Shown: positions 43,977 to 54,375, numbered from the stretch's first letter. The stretch is 64,000 bases of DNA from Pandoraea aquatica (GCF_902459565.1 NZ_CABPSN010000005.1:124001-188000); one strand, 5' to 3'. The notes: generated by a model from the sequence alone, not told the origin. Program-made: numbers and translations.

Positions 43977-45233
43977 TCAATAAGTTTCCAGATGCAAACG
44001 CCCTTCCGTCTTCATCCGTTGCCAGAGCGTCTGCCAGTCGAGACCCGCTTCACCGGCGATGGTCTGCAACACCTGGAGCACGCCGTCCTCCATGCCTTTC
44101 AACCCGCAGACATAGATGTACGTATGCTCGTGCCGCAGCAGCGCCGCCACATCGGCCGCACGCTCGCGCATCGCATCCTGCACGTAACGCTTGGGGCTTC
44201 CCGGTGTGCGCGAAAACGCCAGGTTGGTATCGATGAAATCCTTCGGCAGATTGAGCAGCGGGCCGAAGTACGGCAGCTCGCCTTGCGTGCGCGCACCGAA
44301 GAACAGCATCAGCTTGCCGGTCGCGCCCTTCATGCGGCGACGTCGGCGGTATTCCGTCATTGCACGCATCGGTGCCGCGCCCGTGCCGGTGCAGATCATC
44401 AGAAGATGCGAGTCGGCGTGGTTCGGCATCAGGAACGTGCTACCGAACGGCCCCATCACGTTGACCACGTCGCCCTTCTTCAGGTCGCACAGATAGTTCG
44501 AGCACACACCGCCGACGGCTTGCTCCTGATGGTCCTTCGTCACCCGCTTCACGGTGAGTGCGAGGTTGTTGTACCCCGGACGCTCCCCATCGCGCGGCGA
44601 CGCAATCGAATACTGACGCGCATGATGCGCACGCCCGTCCGCCGTCGTGCCCGGCGGGATGATGCCGATGGACTGCCCTTCGAGCACCGGGAACGGTTGC
44701 TTGCCGAAGTCGAGCACGATGTGATGGATATCGCTCTCGGTACTCGCGTCCGTCACGCGATAGTTGCCGACCACGGTGGCCTGCACCGGGGCCTTGTGGT
44801 TGTAGAGATTGACGTAGGGCTTCGCGGCGGACCATGGCGGCACGACCGAGCCGCGCACCAGATCCGAGCCGCCGATGACGGGCTCCGGAGCATCGGCCGA
44901 TGCACCGCCAGCCGCACCCTCGGATGCCTCGCCAATCGTCCCCTGCCCGGCGAGCGCATCGTCCTGCACGGGCAGTTCGTCCCACGAGAGCTGGTCGTCG
45001 ACGGCATAGACTTCGGCTTTGAGCACGTCGCGCCAGTTGTCGATAGCCCCCGTCGGGCACGGCGAGATACACGCCATGCACCCATTGCACGTGTCCGCAC
45101 GCACGACATAGTTGTTCTCGTCGTGCGTGATCGCGTCGATCGGACACGTCTCCTCGCAGGTGTTGCAGCGAATGCAGATCTCCGGATCGATCAGATGCTG
45201 CTTCAGGACTTCGACCGGAACGGGGCCGTTCAT
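43977..45233 (-). CDS. boxA: Benzoyl-CoA 2,3-epoxidase reductase subunit BoxA
   Basis: BoxA (418 aa) is the FAD/iron-sulfur reductase that passes NADPH electrons to BoxB for epoxidation of benzoyl-CoA. The N-terminus carries two 4Fe-4S Cys clusters ([11 protein letters not shown] and [11 protein letters not shown]). A ferredoxin-NADP reductase domain follows, with FAD motif [11 protein letters not shown] and NADP motif [16 protein letters not shown] 45233 follows AGGAG. It is the last gene of boxCBA, 68 bp after boxB. Confidence 0.96.
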   Translation of the reverse strand: MNGPVPVEVLKQHLIDPEICIRCNTCEETCPIDAITHDENNYVVRADTCNGCMACISPCPTGAIDNWRDVLKAEVYAVDDQLSWDELPVQDDALAGQGTIGEASEGAAGGASADAPEPVIGGSDLVRGSVVPPWSAAKPYVNLYNHKAPVQATVVGNYRVTDASTESDIHHIVLDFGKQPFPVLEGQSIGIIPPGTTADGRAHHARQYSIASPRDGERPGYNNLALTVKRVTKDHQEQAVGGVCSNYLCDLKKGDVVNVMGPFGSTFLMPNHADSHLLMICTGTGAAPMRAMTEYRRRRRMKGATGKLMLFFGARTQGELPYFGPLLNLPKDFIDTNLAFSRTPGSPKRYVQDAMRERAADVAALLRHEHTYIYVCGLKGMEDGVLQVLQTIAGEAGLDWQTLWQRMKTEGRLHLETY

Positions 45234-45301
45234 GATGCTGTCTCCTTGTGGGGATGGCTCTTGCGGCCTTTCCAATAACTTGGCAATAACCTGGCAAAGA
45301 C

Positions 45302-46729
45302 TTAGTTGAAACGCACGTACTCGAAATCGATGGGCTGACGGTTGATGCCCAGCGGAGGCGGCGCAATCCAGTTGGCGAACTTGCCCGGCTCGGTCACACG
45401 CCCCATGAGCGACGCCACATACGCGCGGTCTTCCGAGGTCGGCAGCCACTCGCGCTCGTGCGCGGCCCATTCCGTCTCGCTCACCACGCGACCGTCCGGC
45501 GACACACGCACGCCCGCGAACGTCCCGATCTGACGATTGAACGCCTTGTGCGGCACCGTCAGACGGAAGTCGATCCCGGCCTTCTCCAGCACCTTGTTCC
45601 AGCGATTCACACCGGCGACCGAATCCTTGATGTAGTCGTCGCGCAGCACTTCGTTCATCGCGTTGAGCATCGGCACTTCGCGCTCCACGAGCTTGCCGTT
45701 GTCGACATCGAGCAGACGGTACATCTGACCGTTCAGTTGATGGTCATCGTCGCGCTTGCTCTCTTCATAGCGACCCTTGAGGCCGGAGCTATAGAAGATG
45801 GCCGCGTTCGACGACTGGTCCGCGCCGAACAGATCGATCGTCACGGAGTAATGGAAGTTGATGTAGCGCTGGATCGTCGGCAGATCGATGACGCCGGCCG
45901 CGCGCAGCTTCGAAACGTCGTCGGTCTTCAGCTCGTTCATCACCTGCGCCGTGCGGGCGATCACACGCGACACGCCCGACTCGCCCACGAACATGTGGTG
46001 CGCTTCTTCCGTCAGCATGAACTTGGTGGTGCGGGCCAGCGGATCGAACCCCGACTCGGCCAGTGCGGACAACTGGAACTTACCGTCGCGGTCCGTGAAA
46101 TACGTGAACATGTAGAACGCGAGCCAGTCCGGCGTCTTCTCGTTGAACGCACCGAGAATGCGGGGATTGTCCTCGTCGCCCGAGCGGCGGCCGAGCAGCG
46201 CTTCGGCTTCTTCACGGCCATCACGGCCGAAGTAGCGATGCAGCAGATAGACCATCGCCCACAGGTGACGGCCTTCTTCCACGTTCACCTGGAACAGGTT
46301 GCGCAGATCGTACATCGACGGCGCGGTCAACCCGAGGTGACGCTGTTGTTCCACCGATGCCGGTTCCGTGTCCCCTTGCGTGACGATGATGCGGCGAAGG
46401 TTCGCGCGATGCTCGCCCGGCACGTCCTGCCACGCGGCTTCGCCCTTGTGCTCGCCGAAGTGGATCTTGCGATCCGACTCGCCCGGCGTGAGGAAGATGC
46501 CCCAGCGATAGTCCGGCATCTTCACGTGATCGAAGTGCGCCCAGCCGCTCGGATCGACGCTCACGGCCGTGCGCAGATAGACGTCGAAACCATGCGAGCC
46601 TTCCGGGCCCATGTCACCCCACCAGGACAGAAAGTTCGGCTGCCATTGTTCGAGCGCGCGTTGCAGCGTGCGGTCGTCCGACAGGTTGACGTTGTTGGGG
46701 ATCTTCTCGCTGTAGTTGATCGAAGCCAT
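45302..46729 (-). CDS. boxB: Benzoyl-CoA 2,3-epoxidase oxygenase subunit BoxB
   Basis: BoxB (475 aa) is the di-iron oxygenase that converts benzoyl-CoA to 2,3-epoxybenzoyl-CoA. The di-iron ligands are in the paired Glu-x2-His sites [11 protein letters not shown] and [11 protein letters not shown]. The length and the C-terminal [18 protein letters not shown] match the family. It lies between boxC and boxA on one leftward transcript. Confidence 0.97.
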   Translation of the reverse strand: MASINYSEKIPNNVNLSDDRTLQRALEQWQPNFLSWWGDMGPEGSHGFDVYLRTAVSVDPSGWAHFDHVKMPDYRWGIFLTPGESDRKIHFGEHKGEAAWQDVPGEHRANLRRIIVTQGDTEPASVEQQRHLGLTAPSMYDLRNLFQVNVEEGRHLWAMVYLLHRYFGRDGREEAEALLGRRSGDEDNPRILGAFNEKTPDWLAFYMFTYFTDRDGKFQLSALAESGFDPLARTTKFMLTEEAHHMFVGESGVSRVIARTAQVMNELKTDDVSKLRAAGVIDLPTIQRYINFHYSVTIDLFGADQSSNAAIFYSSGLKGRYEESKRDDDHQLNGQMYRLLDVDNGKLVEREVPMLNAMNEVLRDDYIKDSVAGVNRWNKVLEKAGIDFRLTVPHKAFNRQIGTFAGVRVSPDGRVVSETEWAAHEREWLPTSEDRAYVASLMGRVTEPGKFANWIAPPPLGINRQPIDFEYVRFN

Positions 46730-46814
46730 CGTGGGAATCCTCGTGTCTCGTACGTGTTCTATGGAAACGTTTGATCGGGTGCGGGGGCGGCGGCTACCGC
46801 TCCCCGCGTATTCG

Positions 46815-48470
46815 TCAGACGCGGTTCAGATCGAACTGCGCCTTGTTGCCCTTGCCGTAGACCTTGAGCGCGCCCTTTTCGCCCACGGCGTTCGGACGAA
46901 TGAATATCCAGTTCTGCCATGCCGACAGACGGCCGAAGATGCGCGTGTTCATCGTCTCTTTACCGTTGAAGCGCAGGTTGGCTTCCATGCCGGTCAGCGC
47001 ATCGGGCGACATCGCTGCACGTTCCTCGATGGCGATGCGGATTTCGTCCGGCCAGTCGAGATCGTCGACGGCGGCCGTGACCAGCCCCAGACGCTCGGCT
47101 TCGTCCGGACGCACCGGACGGCCGATGGTGGCGCGCACCGCCTCAAGCTCGGCAGCGTCTTCATAGAAACGGCGTGCCAGACGCGACTGATCGGTCACCA
47201 TCGGCAGCAGACCGAAGTTGACTTCGCTCAGCGTGATGGCCGGTTCGTCTTCTTCGCTCGCCGGGAGCGCTGCCATATAGGTACGGTCGGCGGCGAACGC
47301 GAATTCGGCGAGCGTGCCGGTGAAGCACGAATCCGGCTCGATCAGCGCGAACAGCGAGCGCGACGACACATCGATGCGGGCGAACGTGCGGCGCAGCATG
47401 CCGAGGGTTTCGCGTACGAACCAGTGGTCCTGATGCGCGAGCAGCGACGCGTCGGCGGCGAGCACATGCTTAGCGTCGCCTTCGGTGCGCAGCAGCCATG
47501 TCCCGATGTCGAGTTCGTTCGTGCGCAGGTTAAGAATCGCGTCGTCGAGTTCGCGCGCCATCTTCAGCGGCCACCAGTTGATGCCTGCGGCTTCGATACC
47601 GGCGATGTCGCTCGGCGGCGCAGACTTCGGCGCCTTCACGGTCAAGCTTGCGGTTCGATTGGCGCGGTCGATTTCGACGTCGACGAATTCATAGCGGATG
47701 GCATCCGGCTCGTCGGTGCGCTCGATGCGCGTGAGCGTCACGCCCTTGCCGCCCGGGCGATGGCTGTCTTGCGCCAGTTCCTGTGCACGTGCGGCCACGG
47801 CTTGCGCGAACTGCGCGGGCTTGACCACTTCGTCAACCAGACGCCATTGCTTGGCGCGCTCGCCACGAATACCTTCGACGATGGTGCAGAAGATATCGGC
47901 GCGGTCGTTGCGCACATGACGCTTGTCCGTCAGACGCGTGAGGCCGCCGGTGCCCGGCAGCACGCCCAGCAGCGGCACTTCCGGCAGCGCGACCGACGAC
48001 GAGCGGTCGTCCACCAGATAGATCTCGTCGCACGCCAGTGCAAGTTCATACCCGCCGCCGGCGCAGGCACCGTTCACGGCGGCAATAAACTTCAGGCCCG
48101 AATGACGGCTGGAGTCTTCGAGACCGTTACGCGTTTCGTTGGTGAATTTGCAGAAGTTGACCTTCCACGCATGCGAGGAGAGGCCCAGCATGAAGATGTT
48201 CGCACCCGAGCAGAACACACGGTCCTTGGCGCTCGTGACCACCACCGTCTTCACTTCCGGATGCTCGAACCGGATGCGCTGGATGGCATCGTGCAGTTCG
48301 ATGTCCACGCCCAGATCGTACGAATTAAGCTTGAGCTTGTAGCCCTCGCGAATGCCGCCGTCTTCCGCGATGTCGATGGCGAGCGTGGCCACCGAGCCGT
48401 CGAAGCTCAGCTTCCAGTGCTTGTACTGCGTGGGGTCCGTACGGTAGTCGACGTGGGGTTTGCCGAACAT
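46815..48470 (-). CDS. boxC: 2,3-epoxybenzoyl-CoA dihydrolase BoxC
   Basis: BoxC (551 aa) opens the epoxide ring and releases formate to give 3,4-dehydroadipyl-CoA semialdehyde. It is a double-crotonase protein. The first active half has VNGACAGGGYELALACDEIYLVDDRSS; the second begins near SLTVKAPKSAPPSDIAG. GGAGG upstream of ATG 48470 supports this start over ATG 48482. It is the first gene of the leftward box transcript, 36 bp downstream of the operator. Confidence 0.97.
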   Translation of the reverse strand: MFGKPHVDYRTDPTQYKHWKLSFDGSVATLAIDIAEDGGIREGYKLKLNSYDLGVDIELHDAIQRIRFEHPEVKTVVVTSAKDRVFCSGANIFMLGLSSHAWKVNFCKFTNETRNGLEDSSRHSGLKFIAAVNGACAGGGYELALACDEIYLVDDRSSSVALPEVPLLGVLPGTGGLTRLTDKRHVRNDRADIFCTIVEGIRGERAKQWRLVDEVVKPAQFAQAVAARAQELAQDSHRPGGKGVTLTRIERTDEPDAIRYEFVDVEIDRANRTASLTVKAPKSAPPSDIAGIEAAGINWWPLKMARELDDAILNLRTNELDIGTWLLRTEGDAKHVLAADASLLAHQDHWFVRETLGMLRRTFARIDVSSRSLFALIEPDSCFTGTLAEFAFAADRTYMAALPASEEDEPAITLSEVNFGLLPMVTDQSRLARRFYEDAAELEAVRATIGRPVRPDEAERLGLVTAAVDDLDWPDEIRIAIEERAAMSPDALTGMEANLRFNGKETMNTRIFGRLSAWQNWIFIRPNAVGEKGALKVYGKGNKAQFDLNRV

Positions 48471-48505
48471 GATTGCCTCCAACTCGAATAATGATCTTGT
48501 TGAAT

Positions 48506-48537
48506 TGCAATATAGTGCAGCACAAACCCACCGTCAA
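48506..48537 (-). promoter_or_regulatory. boxCBA promoter overlapped by two TGCA operators
   Basis: On the minus strand the -35 is TTGACG (48532-48537) and the -10 is TATATT (48509-48514), with a 17-bp spacer. TGCA occurs at 48506-48509 and 48516-48519, six bases apart, so the pair brackets the -10. BoxR/BzdR-type regulators bind TGCA repeats, and benzoyl-CoA is the known inducer. This fits direct repression of boxCBA by BoxR. Confidence 0.85.
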
Positions 48538-48582
48538 CCGTTTACACAAATAAAAATGAATTATTTTGCAGAATGCATCCCA

Positions 48583-49497
48583 TCAGTCGGATGACAACTG
48601 CACTGCCAGGCGTCCACGCAGTTGCAGATAGGCGTCTGCGAGCGCCCGCCCGCCGGTGTCGAAGCTCATGTCGGCCTTGGCGTAGAAGTCCTGACGCCCA
48701 GCCAGAATGCGCTTGAGGTCGTCCATCGCTTCCGCATTACCCGACATCGGCCGCAAGTCGCCCTGCGCGACCACGCGCTTCATATGCTCCTCGGGCGACG
48801 CTTGCAGCCACACCGTATAGCAGTGGGTCAGCAGGAAGTTGAACGTAGCGGCGTCGCTGACGATACCGCCAGGCGAAGCGATCACGGCCCGCGGATGCTC
48901 GGCCACCACGGCTTCCAGCGCGCGCAGCTCATACCGGCGGTAGGCGCTCGCGCCATACAGCGAGTAGATCTCCGACGGCGGGCAGCCGGCCAGTTGTTCG
49001 ATCACGCGGTTGAGTTCGACGAACGGCACGTGCATTTCGTCGGCGAGCATGCGGCCCAGCGTCGACTTGCCCGCGCCGCGCAGCCCGATGAGCGCGATGC
49101 GCCCGCGCCGGTCCGGGTCTCGCTCACTGCCGGCGAAGAGTTCGCTCAGCGCCTGACGCGCGCGAGTCAGCGCCTCGCCGTCGCGCCCGTGCAGGATCTC
49201 GCGAATCAGCAGCCATTCGGCGGACGACGTGGTTTCGTCACCCACGATTTCGGCCAACGTGCAATTTAGTGCCTGTGCGAGTTGACGCAGGAACAGCACG
49301 GAGGCGTTCCCCACGCCCGACTCCAGATTGGCGACGTGACGCTCGGAGACCCCGGCGTCCAGCGCCAGCGCCTTACGGGTCAGGCCTCGACGGGCGCGCA
49401 GCGTCCGAACCCGCTCGCCCAGTGCGACCAGGAACGGGTCTTTCTCGCCGGCGCCTCGCGCCGTCGGCACCCCATCGGCTTGCGCACTCTTATTCAT
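48583..49497 (-). CDS. boxR: Benzoate-pathway regulator BoxR (HTH plus shikimate-kinase-like domain)
   Basis: BoxR (304 aa) is a BzdR-type regulator. An XRE-type HTH is at about residues 20-85 (ALGERVRTLRARRGLTRKAL, then DAGVSERHVANLESG). A shikimate-kinase-like domain follows with a P-loop (ALIGLRGAGKSTLGRMLADE). In homologues this domain binds benzoyl-CoA and releases the repressor. ATG 49497 follows GAGGA. It is divergent from the DUF4863-boxD genes and downstream of the boxC promoter, so it can control both arms. Confidence 0.95.
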   Translation of the reverse strand: MNKSAQADGVPTARGAGEKDPFLVALGERVRTLRARRGLTRKALALDAGVSERHVANLESGVGNASVLFLRQLAQALNCTLAEIVGDETTSSAEWLLIREILHGRDGEALTRARQALSELFAGSERDPDRRGRIALIGLRGAGKSTLGRMLADEMHVPFVELNRVIEQLAGCPPSEIYSLYGASAYRRYELRALEAVVAEHPRAVIASPGGIVSDAATFNFLLTHCYTVWLQASPEEHMKRVVAQGDLRPMSGNAEAMDDLKRILAGRQDFYAKADMSFDTGGRALADAYLQLRGRLAVQLSSD

Positions 49498-49537
49498 CGG
49501 ATGAGATCCTCGAAGCAGGTAACATGTAATATATTGC

Positions 49538-49566
49538 TTGACAGCCAAATTTGCATGCTCTAATTT
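49538..49566 (+). promoter_or_regulatory. Promoter of DUF4863-boxD operon
   Basis: TTGACA (49538-49543) and TAATTT (49561-49566) are separated by 17 bp. The spacer contains TTGCATGC, with a TGCA core at 49552-49555. This resembles the boxCBA promoter/operator arrangement and suggests BoxR control. Confidence 0.75.
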
Positions 49567-49615
49567 TCACCATGCGTCAGTAAAAAAGCAAACACGACGT
49601 CCCCAGGAGACATGG

Positions 49616-50086
49616 ATGGATGTGCCCCAATTTCAGGCGCTGATCGCCGACGTGACACGTCAGCTCGACGGCCGCCCGCTAGACAGCTCGCTCGCCGACT
49701 GGCTCAACGCCAACTACGGCGCGGGCTCCCCAGGCTACGAAGCGCTCATCGATGCCTGCCGCATCGGCGTGGCCGACGGTTGGCTGTGCAATCGCGAAGG
49801 CGGCGGCATTCGGTACGGCCGCGTCATCAAACCTACGCCCGACACGCATGGCTTTTCCGTGGATGTCGTCGATATGGCCAATCTGGCCGGACCACACCAC
49901 GTGCATCCCAACGGCGAAATCGATCTGATCATGCCGCTCACGCCGGGCGCGACCTTCGACGGCCACCCGGCGGGCTGGTGCGTCTACGGTCCGGGCACCG
50001 CACATCGTCCGACGGTGGCGAGCGGCCGTGCCCTCGTGTTGTACCTGTTGCCCGAAGGCGCTATCGAATTCACGCGCAGCGCCTGA
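49616..50086 (+). CDS. DUF4863-family protein
   Basis: This 156-residue protein matches the DUF4863 family, some of whose members are 4-hydroxylaminobenzoate lyases. Conserved blocks are LADWLNANYGAGSPGYEALI and LAGPHHVHPNGEIDLIMPL, a cupin-like His/Glu metal site. It is not expected to cleave hydroxylaminobenzoate here; its place at the head of the rightward box arm points to an accessory role in benzoate metabolism. ATG 49616 follows AGGAGA. Confidence 0.8.
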   Translation: MDVPQFQALIADVTRQLDGRPLDSSLADWLNANYGAGSPGYEALIDACRIGVADGWLCNREGGGIRYGRVIKPTPDTHGFSVDVVDMANLAGPHHVHPNGEIDLIMPLTPGATFDGHPAGWCVYGPGTAHRPTVASGRALVLYLLPEGAIEFTRSA

Positions 50087-50135
50087 GACCGGCGCGCCCT
50101 TGCTTCCCTGCTTCCCTGCTTGACTCACCTCGGTG

Positions 50136-51722
50136 ATGGATATGAGTACCCCTGCCTTGCTGGAAAACTATGTCGCTGGCCAATGGGTGGCCGGCGGCGG
50201 CGAGCGCACTGCGCTAACCGACCCTGTGACGGGTAACACGCTCGCCTTCGTCTCAAGCGCCGGTCTGGATCTCGACGCCGCGTTCGCCTTCGCGCGCGAC
50301 ACGGCTGGCCCGGCGCTGCGCGCGCTGTCGTACGGCGAACGGGCGCAACGGCTCTCGCAGATCGTCACCACGTTGCACGCGAATCGCGACGATTACTACG
50401 CCATCGCGACGGCCAACTCGGGCACGGTCGCCACGGATTCTGCCGTCGATATCGACGGCGCGATTTACACGCTGTCGACCTACGCGAAGCTAGGTGCGTC
50501 GCTGGGCGATGCGCACACGTTGCTCGATGGCGCGGCCGTGCCGCTCGCCAAAGACGCCTCGTTCGCCGTGCGTCACGTCTTCCGTCCGACGCCGGGTGTG
50601 GCCCTCTTTATCAATGCGTTCAACTTCCCCGCGTGGGGTCTCTGGGAGAAGGCGGCGGGGGCGCTGCTGGCGGGTGTGCCCGTCATCGTCAAACCGGCGA
50701 CCTCGACCGCGTGGCTCACGCAGCGCATGGTGGCCGATGTGGTCGCCGCAGGCATTCTGCCGCCGGGCAGTCTGTCGGTGATCTGCGGCAGCGCCGCCGG
50801 TCTGCTCGACCGCATCGGACCGTTCGATGTGGTCTCGTTTACCGGCTCGGCGGACACTGCCGCCACGTTGCGCGCGCATCCCGCCTTCACCGAACGCTCC
50901 GCGCGCATCAACGTAGAGGCCGACAGCCTGAACAGCGCCCTCCTTCTGCCGGACGCCGCGCCAGGCACCGCCGCTTTCGATCAGTTCGTGCGCGAAGTGG
51001 CACGCGAGATGACGGTCAAGTCGGGACAGAAGTGCACGGCGATTCGTCGCGCGATGGTGCCGGTCGAGCATTTCGACGCGGCGGCCACCGCCATTGCCGA
51101 GCGTCTGGCGAAGACGGTCGTCGGCAATCCGCGCAACGAGTCCGTGAAGATGGGTTCGCTCGTGAGCGCTGCGCAAAAGCGCGCGGTGCTCGATGGCATC
51201 GCGCATTTGCAAGCCGAAGCCGAAACGCTCTACGACGGCAATCGCGACGCCGTTTTCGTCGATACCGACGCGAATAGCGCCTGTGTCGCCCCCGTGCTGC
51301 TGGGCCTGCGCGATGGCGCGGCAGGCAAGCGCGTGCACGACACCGAGGTCTTCGGGCCGGTGGCGACGCTCGTGGGTTATCGCGATATCGATGAGGCCGT
51401 CGCGCTCGCCAAGCGTGGTCAGGGGTCGCTGGTCGTCTCGCTGTACAGCAACGACGCCGTCGCCATGCGCACGCCTGCCCTCGCGCTGGCCGACGCGCAT
51501 GGGCGCGTTCACGCCGTCGATCCGTCGGTTGCGAAGACGCAGACCGGTCACGGCAACGTCATGCCGCAGTCGCTGCACGGCGGCCCGGGACGCGCCGGTG
51601 GCGGCGAAGAACTCGGCGGGCTGCGCGCGCTGCGCTTCTATCACGTGCGCTCGGCCGTTCAGGGGCCCGCCGCGCTCGTCGAAGCGCTGACGCAGGACGC
51701 CGTCGAACTGCCGAGGTCGTAA
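50136..51722 (+). CDS. boxD: 3,4-dehydroadipyl-CoA semialdehyde dehydrogenase BoxD
   Basis: BoxD (528 aa) oxidises the semialdehyde produced by BoxC to 3,4-dehydroadipyl-CoA. Aldehyde dehydrogenase signatures are NAFNFPAWGL, NVEADSLNSAL and the active Cys in SGQKCTAIRR. The start is uncertain among GTG 50133, ATG 50136 and ATG 50142. It lies 49 bp after DUF4863. Confidence 0.93.
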   Translation: MDMSTPALLENYVAGQWVAGGGERTALTDPVTGNTLAFVSSAGLDLDAAFAFARDTAGPALRALSYGERAQRLSQIVTTLHANRDDYYAIATANSGTVATDSAVDIDGAIYTLSTYAKLGASLGDAHTLLDGAAVPLAKDASFAVRHVFRPTPGVALFINAFNFPAWGLWEKAAGALLAGVPVIVKPATSTAWLTQRMVADVVAAGILPPGSLSVICGSAAGLLDRIGPFDVVSFTGSADTAATLRAHPAFTERSARINVEADSLNSALLLPDAAPGTAAFDQFVREVAREMTVKSGQKCTAIRRAMVPVEHFDAAATAIAERLAKTVVGNPRNESVKMGSLVSAAQKRAVLDGIAHLQAEAETLYDGNRDAVFVDTDANSACVAPVLLGLRDGAAGKRVHDTEVFGPVATLVGYRDIDEAVALAKRGQGSLVVSLYSNDAVAMRTPALALADAHGRVHAVDPSVAKTQTGHGNVMPQSLHGGPGRAGGGEELGGLRALRFYHVRSAVQGPAALVEALTQDAVELPRS

Positions 51723-51932
51723 CGTCGTCACCGCGTCGCCGCCAGATCGTAAGCCATTCACAGACACATCCCGCATCCGATTCACATCGTTTTACGCCAG
51801 CAGTAGAAGTCGCAAGCCGTCGCAGTCAAGGTGATTCAAAGAGGCGCCGTCAGAGCGCTGAAAAGAACTCACGCCACGCGTGCCGCGCCCGTTGGAGTGC
51901 GCTGTGCCGCGTGGTGATCCACCGGAGGCAAC

Positions 51933-53504
51933 ATGGAAGCCGTACTCACCCCACCGCCGGCGAACTTCAACTTCGCCGCGCATCTGGAGACGCTCAACCG
52001 CGAGCGCGCTGCCAAGACTGCATATCTCGACGACACACGCTCGCTGACCTATGGCGAACTGGCCGAGCAAAGCCGACGCTTCGCCACAGGCCTCACGCGC
52101 GCGGGTGTGCATCGCGAAGAGCGCATCCTGCTCGTCATGCTCGACACCATCGATCTGCCCATCGCGTTTCTCGGCGCGCTGTATGCGGGCGTGGTGCCTG
52201 TGGTAGTGAACACGCTGCTCACGGCCGACGACTATGCGTACATGATCGCGCACAGCAAGGCGCAACTCGTGATCGCGTCCGGCGCGTTGATGCCGACGGT
52301 GCAGGCCGCGCTCGACAAGGTCGCCGAGACCGGTTCGCCGCCACCGTGCATCGTCTCGCAACCGATTGCGGCCGAGACCGATGGCGCGACCGCCTTGCCG
52401 AACTTCGATGCACTCATCGACGGCCCGCCCAGCGCCCTGCCCGTCGACACGGCAGGCGACGACATTGCGTTCTGGCTGTACTCGTCGGGCTCGACCGGCA
52501 AGCCCAAGGGCACGGTGCATACGCATGCCAATCTTTACTGGACGGCAGAGACCTACGGACGCAACGTGCTCGGCATTCGCGAAGACGATGTCGTGTTCTC
52601 TGCGGCCAAGCTGTTCTTCGCATACGGCCTGGGCAACGGGCTGACGTTCCCGCTGTCGGTCGGTTCGACCGTCGTGCTGATGGCGGAGCGTCCCACGGCA
52701 GAAGCCGTCGCGAAACGGCTGCGCGAGCATCGTCCGACGATCTTCTACGGCGTGCCGACGCTCTACGCCACACTGCTCGCCTCACCGCATCTGCCTGCGC
52801 GCGCGGACGTGGCGCTGCGCCTGTGCACGTCCGCTGGCGAAGCGCTGCCGCGCGAGATCGGCGAGCGCTTTACCGCGCACTTCGGCGCGGAGATTCTGGA
52901 CGGCATCGGTTCGACCGAAATGCTGCACATCTTCCTGTCGAACCGTGCGGGTCAGGTCGCCTACGGCACCACCGGCGAACCGGTGCCGGGCTACGCCGTG
53001 GAGTTGCGCGACGAGGACGGTCAGCCGGTGCCCGACGGCGAGATCGGCGATCTGTACATCAAAGGGCCGAGCGCCGCGCTCATGTACTGGTGCAACCGCG
53101 AAAAGTCGCGCTCGACATTCCTCGGCGACTGGCTCAAGAGCGGCGACAAGTACCAGCGTCTGCCCAATGGGTATTACGTCTATGCGGGACGCAGTGACGA
53201 TATGCTCAAGGTCAGCGGCCAATACGTCTCCCCCATCGAAGTCGAGATGGTGCTGATGCAACACGACGCGGTGCTGGAGGCAGGGGTCGTGGGACGCGAC
53301 GACAACGGTCTGACGAAAACGCAGGCGTTCGTCGTCCTCAAGCCGGGGCTGGTCGCCACGGACGCCATGGCGACCGAGCTGAAGGCCTTCGTCAAGGCGC
53401 GCCTCGCGCCGCACAAATATCCTCGCGAGCTGGTGTTCGTCGACGATCTGCCGAAGACCGCCACGGGCAAAGTTCAGCGCTTCAAGCTGCGCGAGTTGCT
53501 TTAG
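51933..53504 (+). CDS. Benzoate-CoA ligase
   Basis: This 523-residue acyl-adenylate-forming ligase activates benzoate with ATP and CoA, giving the substrate of BoxAB. It shows the P-loop YSSGSTGKPKGTVHTH, the A5-type YGTTGEPVPG, the hinge YAGRSDDMLKVSGQYVSP and the late catalytic Lys in KTATGKVQRF. The genomic setting fixes benzoate as substrate. It is followed by a hydrolase gene 15 nt later. Confidence 0.95.
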   Translation: MEAVLTPPPANFNFAAHLETLNRERAAKTAYLDDTRSLTYGELAEQSRRFATGLTRAGVHREERILLVMLDTIDLPIAFLGALYAGVVPVVVNTLLTADDYAYMIAHSKAQLVIASGALMPTVQAALDKVAETGSPPPCIVSQPIAAETDGATALPNFDALIDGPPSALPVDTAGDDIAFWLYSSGSTGKPKGTVHTHANLYWTAETYGRNVLGIREDDVVFSAAKLFFAYGLGNGLTFPLSVGSTVVLMAERPTAEAVAKRLREHRPTIFYGVPTLYATLLASPHLPARADVALRLCTSAGEALPREIGERFTAHFGAEILDGIGSTEMLHIFLSNRAGQVAYGTTGEPVPGYAVELRDEDGQPVPDGEIGDLYIKGPSAALMYWCNREKSRSTFLGDWLKSGDKYQRLPNGYYVYAGRSDDMLKVSGQYVSPIEVEMVLMQHDAVLEAGVVGRDDNGLTKTQAFVVLKPGLVATDAMATELKAFVKARLAPHKYPRELVFVDDLPKTATGKVQRFKLRELL

Positions 53505-53518
53505 GAGACAGACACAGA

Positions 53519-54340
53519 ATGTCGGACGTACAGTTCGCCGAGATCGAGACGCCCTCGCACGGTGCGCTCTCGCTGGAGTACCGATGGATCCACCGCGAGC
53601 GCACCGACGCGCCGCTGCTGGTGTTTCTGCACGAAGGGCTCGGGTCCATCGCCATGTGGAAGGACTGGCCGCAGCAGTTGTGCGACGCAGGCGGCTATCG
53701 CGGCCTCGTGTTTTCGCGCAACGGCTACGGCCGCTCGACGCCCCGCCCGAAGGATGAGAAGTGGCCCGTCGACTTCATGCACCGTCAGGCGCGCGAAGTG
53801 CTGCCCGCGTTTCTCGATGCAGTCGGTGTCGGTACGGAGCAGGCGGACCGCGTGTGGCTCGTCGGCCACAGCGATGGCGGCTCGATTGCCCTGCTGTTCT
53901 CGGCCGCCTTCCCCGACCGGCTGGCTGGCGCGGTCGTGATCGCACCGCATCTGTTCGTCGAGGACGTGTCCGTCGAGAGCATCGCGAAGACGAAAACCGT
54001 CTACGAGACGACGGACCTGCGCGTGAAACTCGGCCGCTATCACGACGACGTGGACTCGGCGTTCTGGGGCTGGAACGACATCTGGCTGAATCCGGCGTTC
54101 CGCGACTGGAATCTGGTCGGCGCGGTGGCCACCATCTCGAAACCGTTGCTCGCGATTCAGGGCGAAGACGACGAGTACGGCACGATGGCGCAGATGGACA
54201 GCATTGCCGCGCATGTGCCGCACGCGAAGGTGGTGAAGCTGCCGGACTGCGGACACTCGCCGCATCGCGACGCCCCCGCACCGCTGGGCGAAGCCATCGT
54301 CGCGTTCATCGGCGCACAGGTGCAGCGTCAGGCGGCGTGA
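53519..54340 (+). CDS. Alpha/beta hydrolase of the box cluster
   Basis: This 273-residue alpha/beta hydrolase has the nucleophile elbow GHSDGGSIAL, the oxyanion block LVFLHEGLGSIAMWKDWP and a late His in DCGHSPHRDAP. Box clusters often contain a hydrolase like this, for example as a lactonase or thioesterase, but its reaction is not certain. TTAGGAGA at 53502 is the ribosome site. A strong terminator follows. Confidence 0.85.
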   Translation: MSDVQFAEIETPSHGALSLEYRWIHRERTDAPLLVFLHEGLGSIAMWKDWPQQLCDAGGYRGLVFSRNGYGRSTPRPKDEKWPVDFMHRQAREVLPAFLDAVGVGTEQADRVWLVGHSDGGSIALLFSAAFPDRLAGAVVIAPHLFVEDVSVESIAKTKTVYETTDLRVKLGRYHDDVDSAFWGWNDIWLNPAFRDWNLVGAVATISKPLLAIQGEDDEYGTMAQMDSIAAHVPHAKVVKLPDCGHSPHRDAPAPLGEAIVAFIGAQVQRQAA

Positions 54341-54375
54341 TGGTCGCGGCTCGCATCTGACGTCACAAAAAGCGA

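Noticed and set aside
50105-50124. GCTTCCCT short tandem repeat before boxD
   Set aside because: Only about two copies; no sign of function beyond chance repetition.
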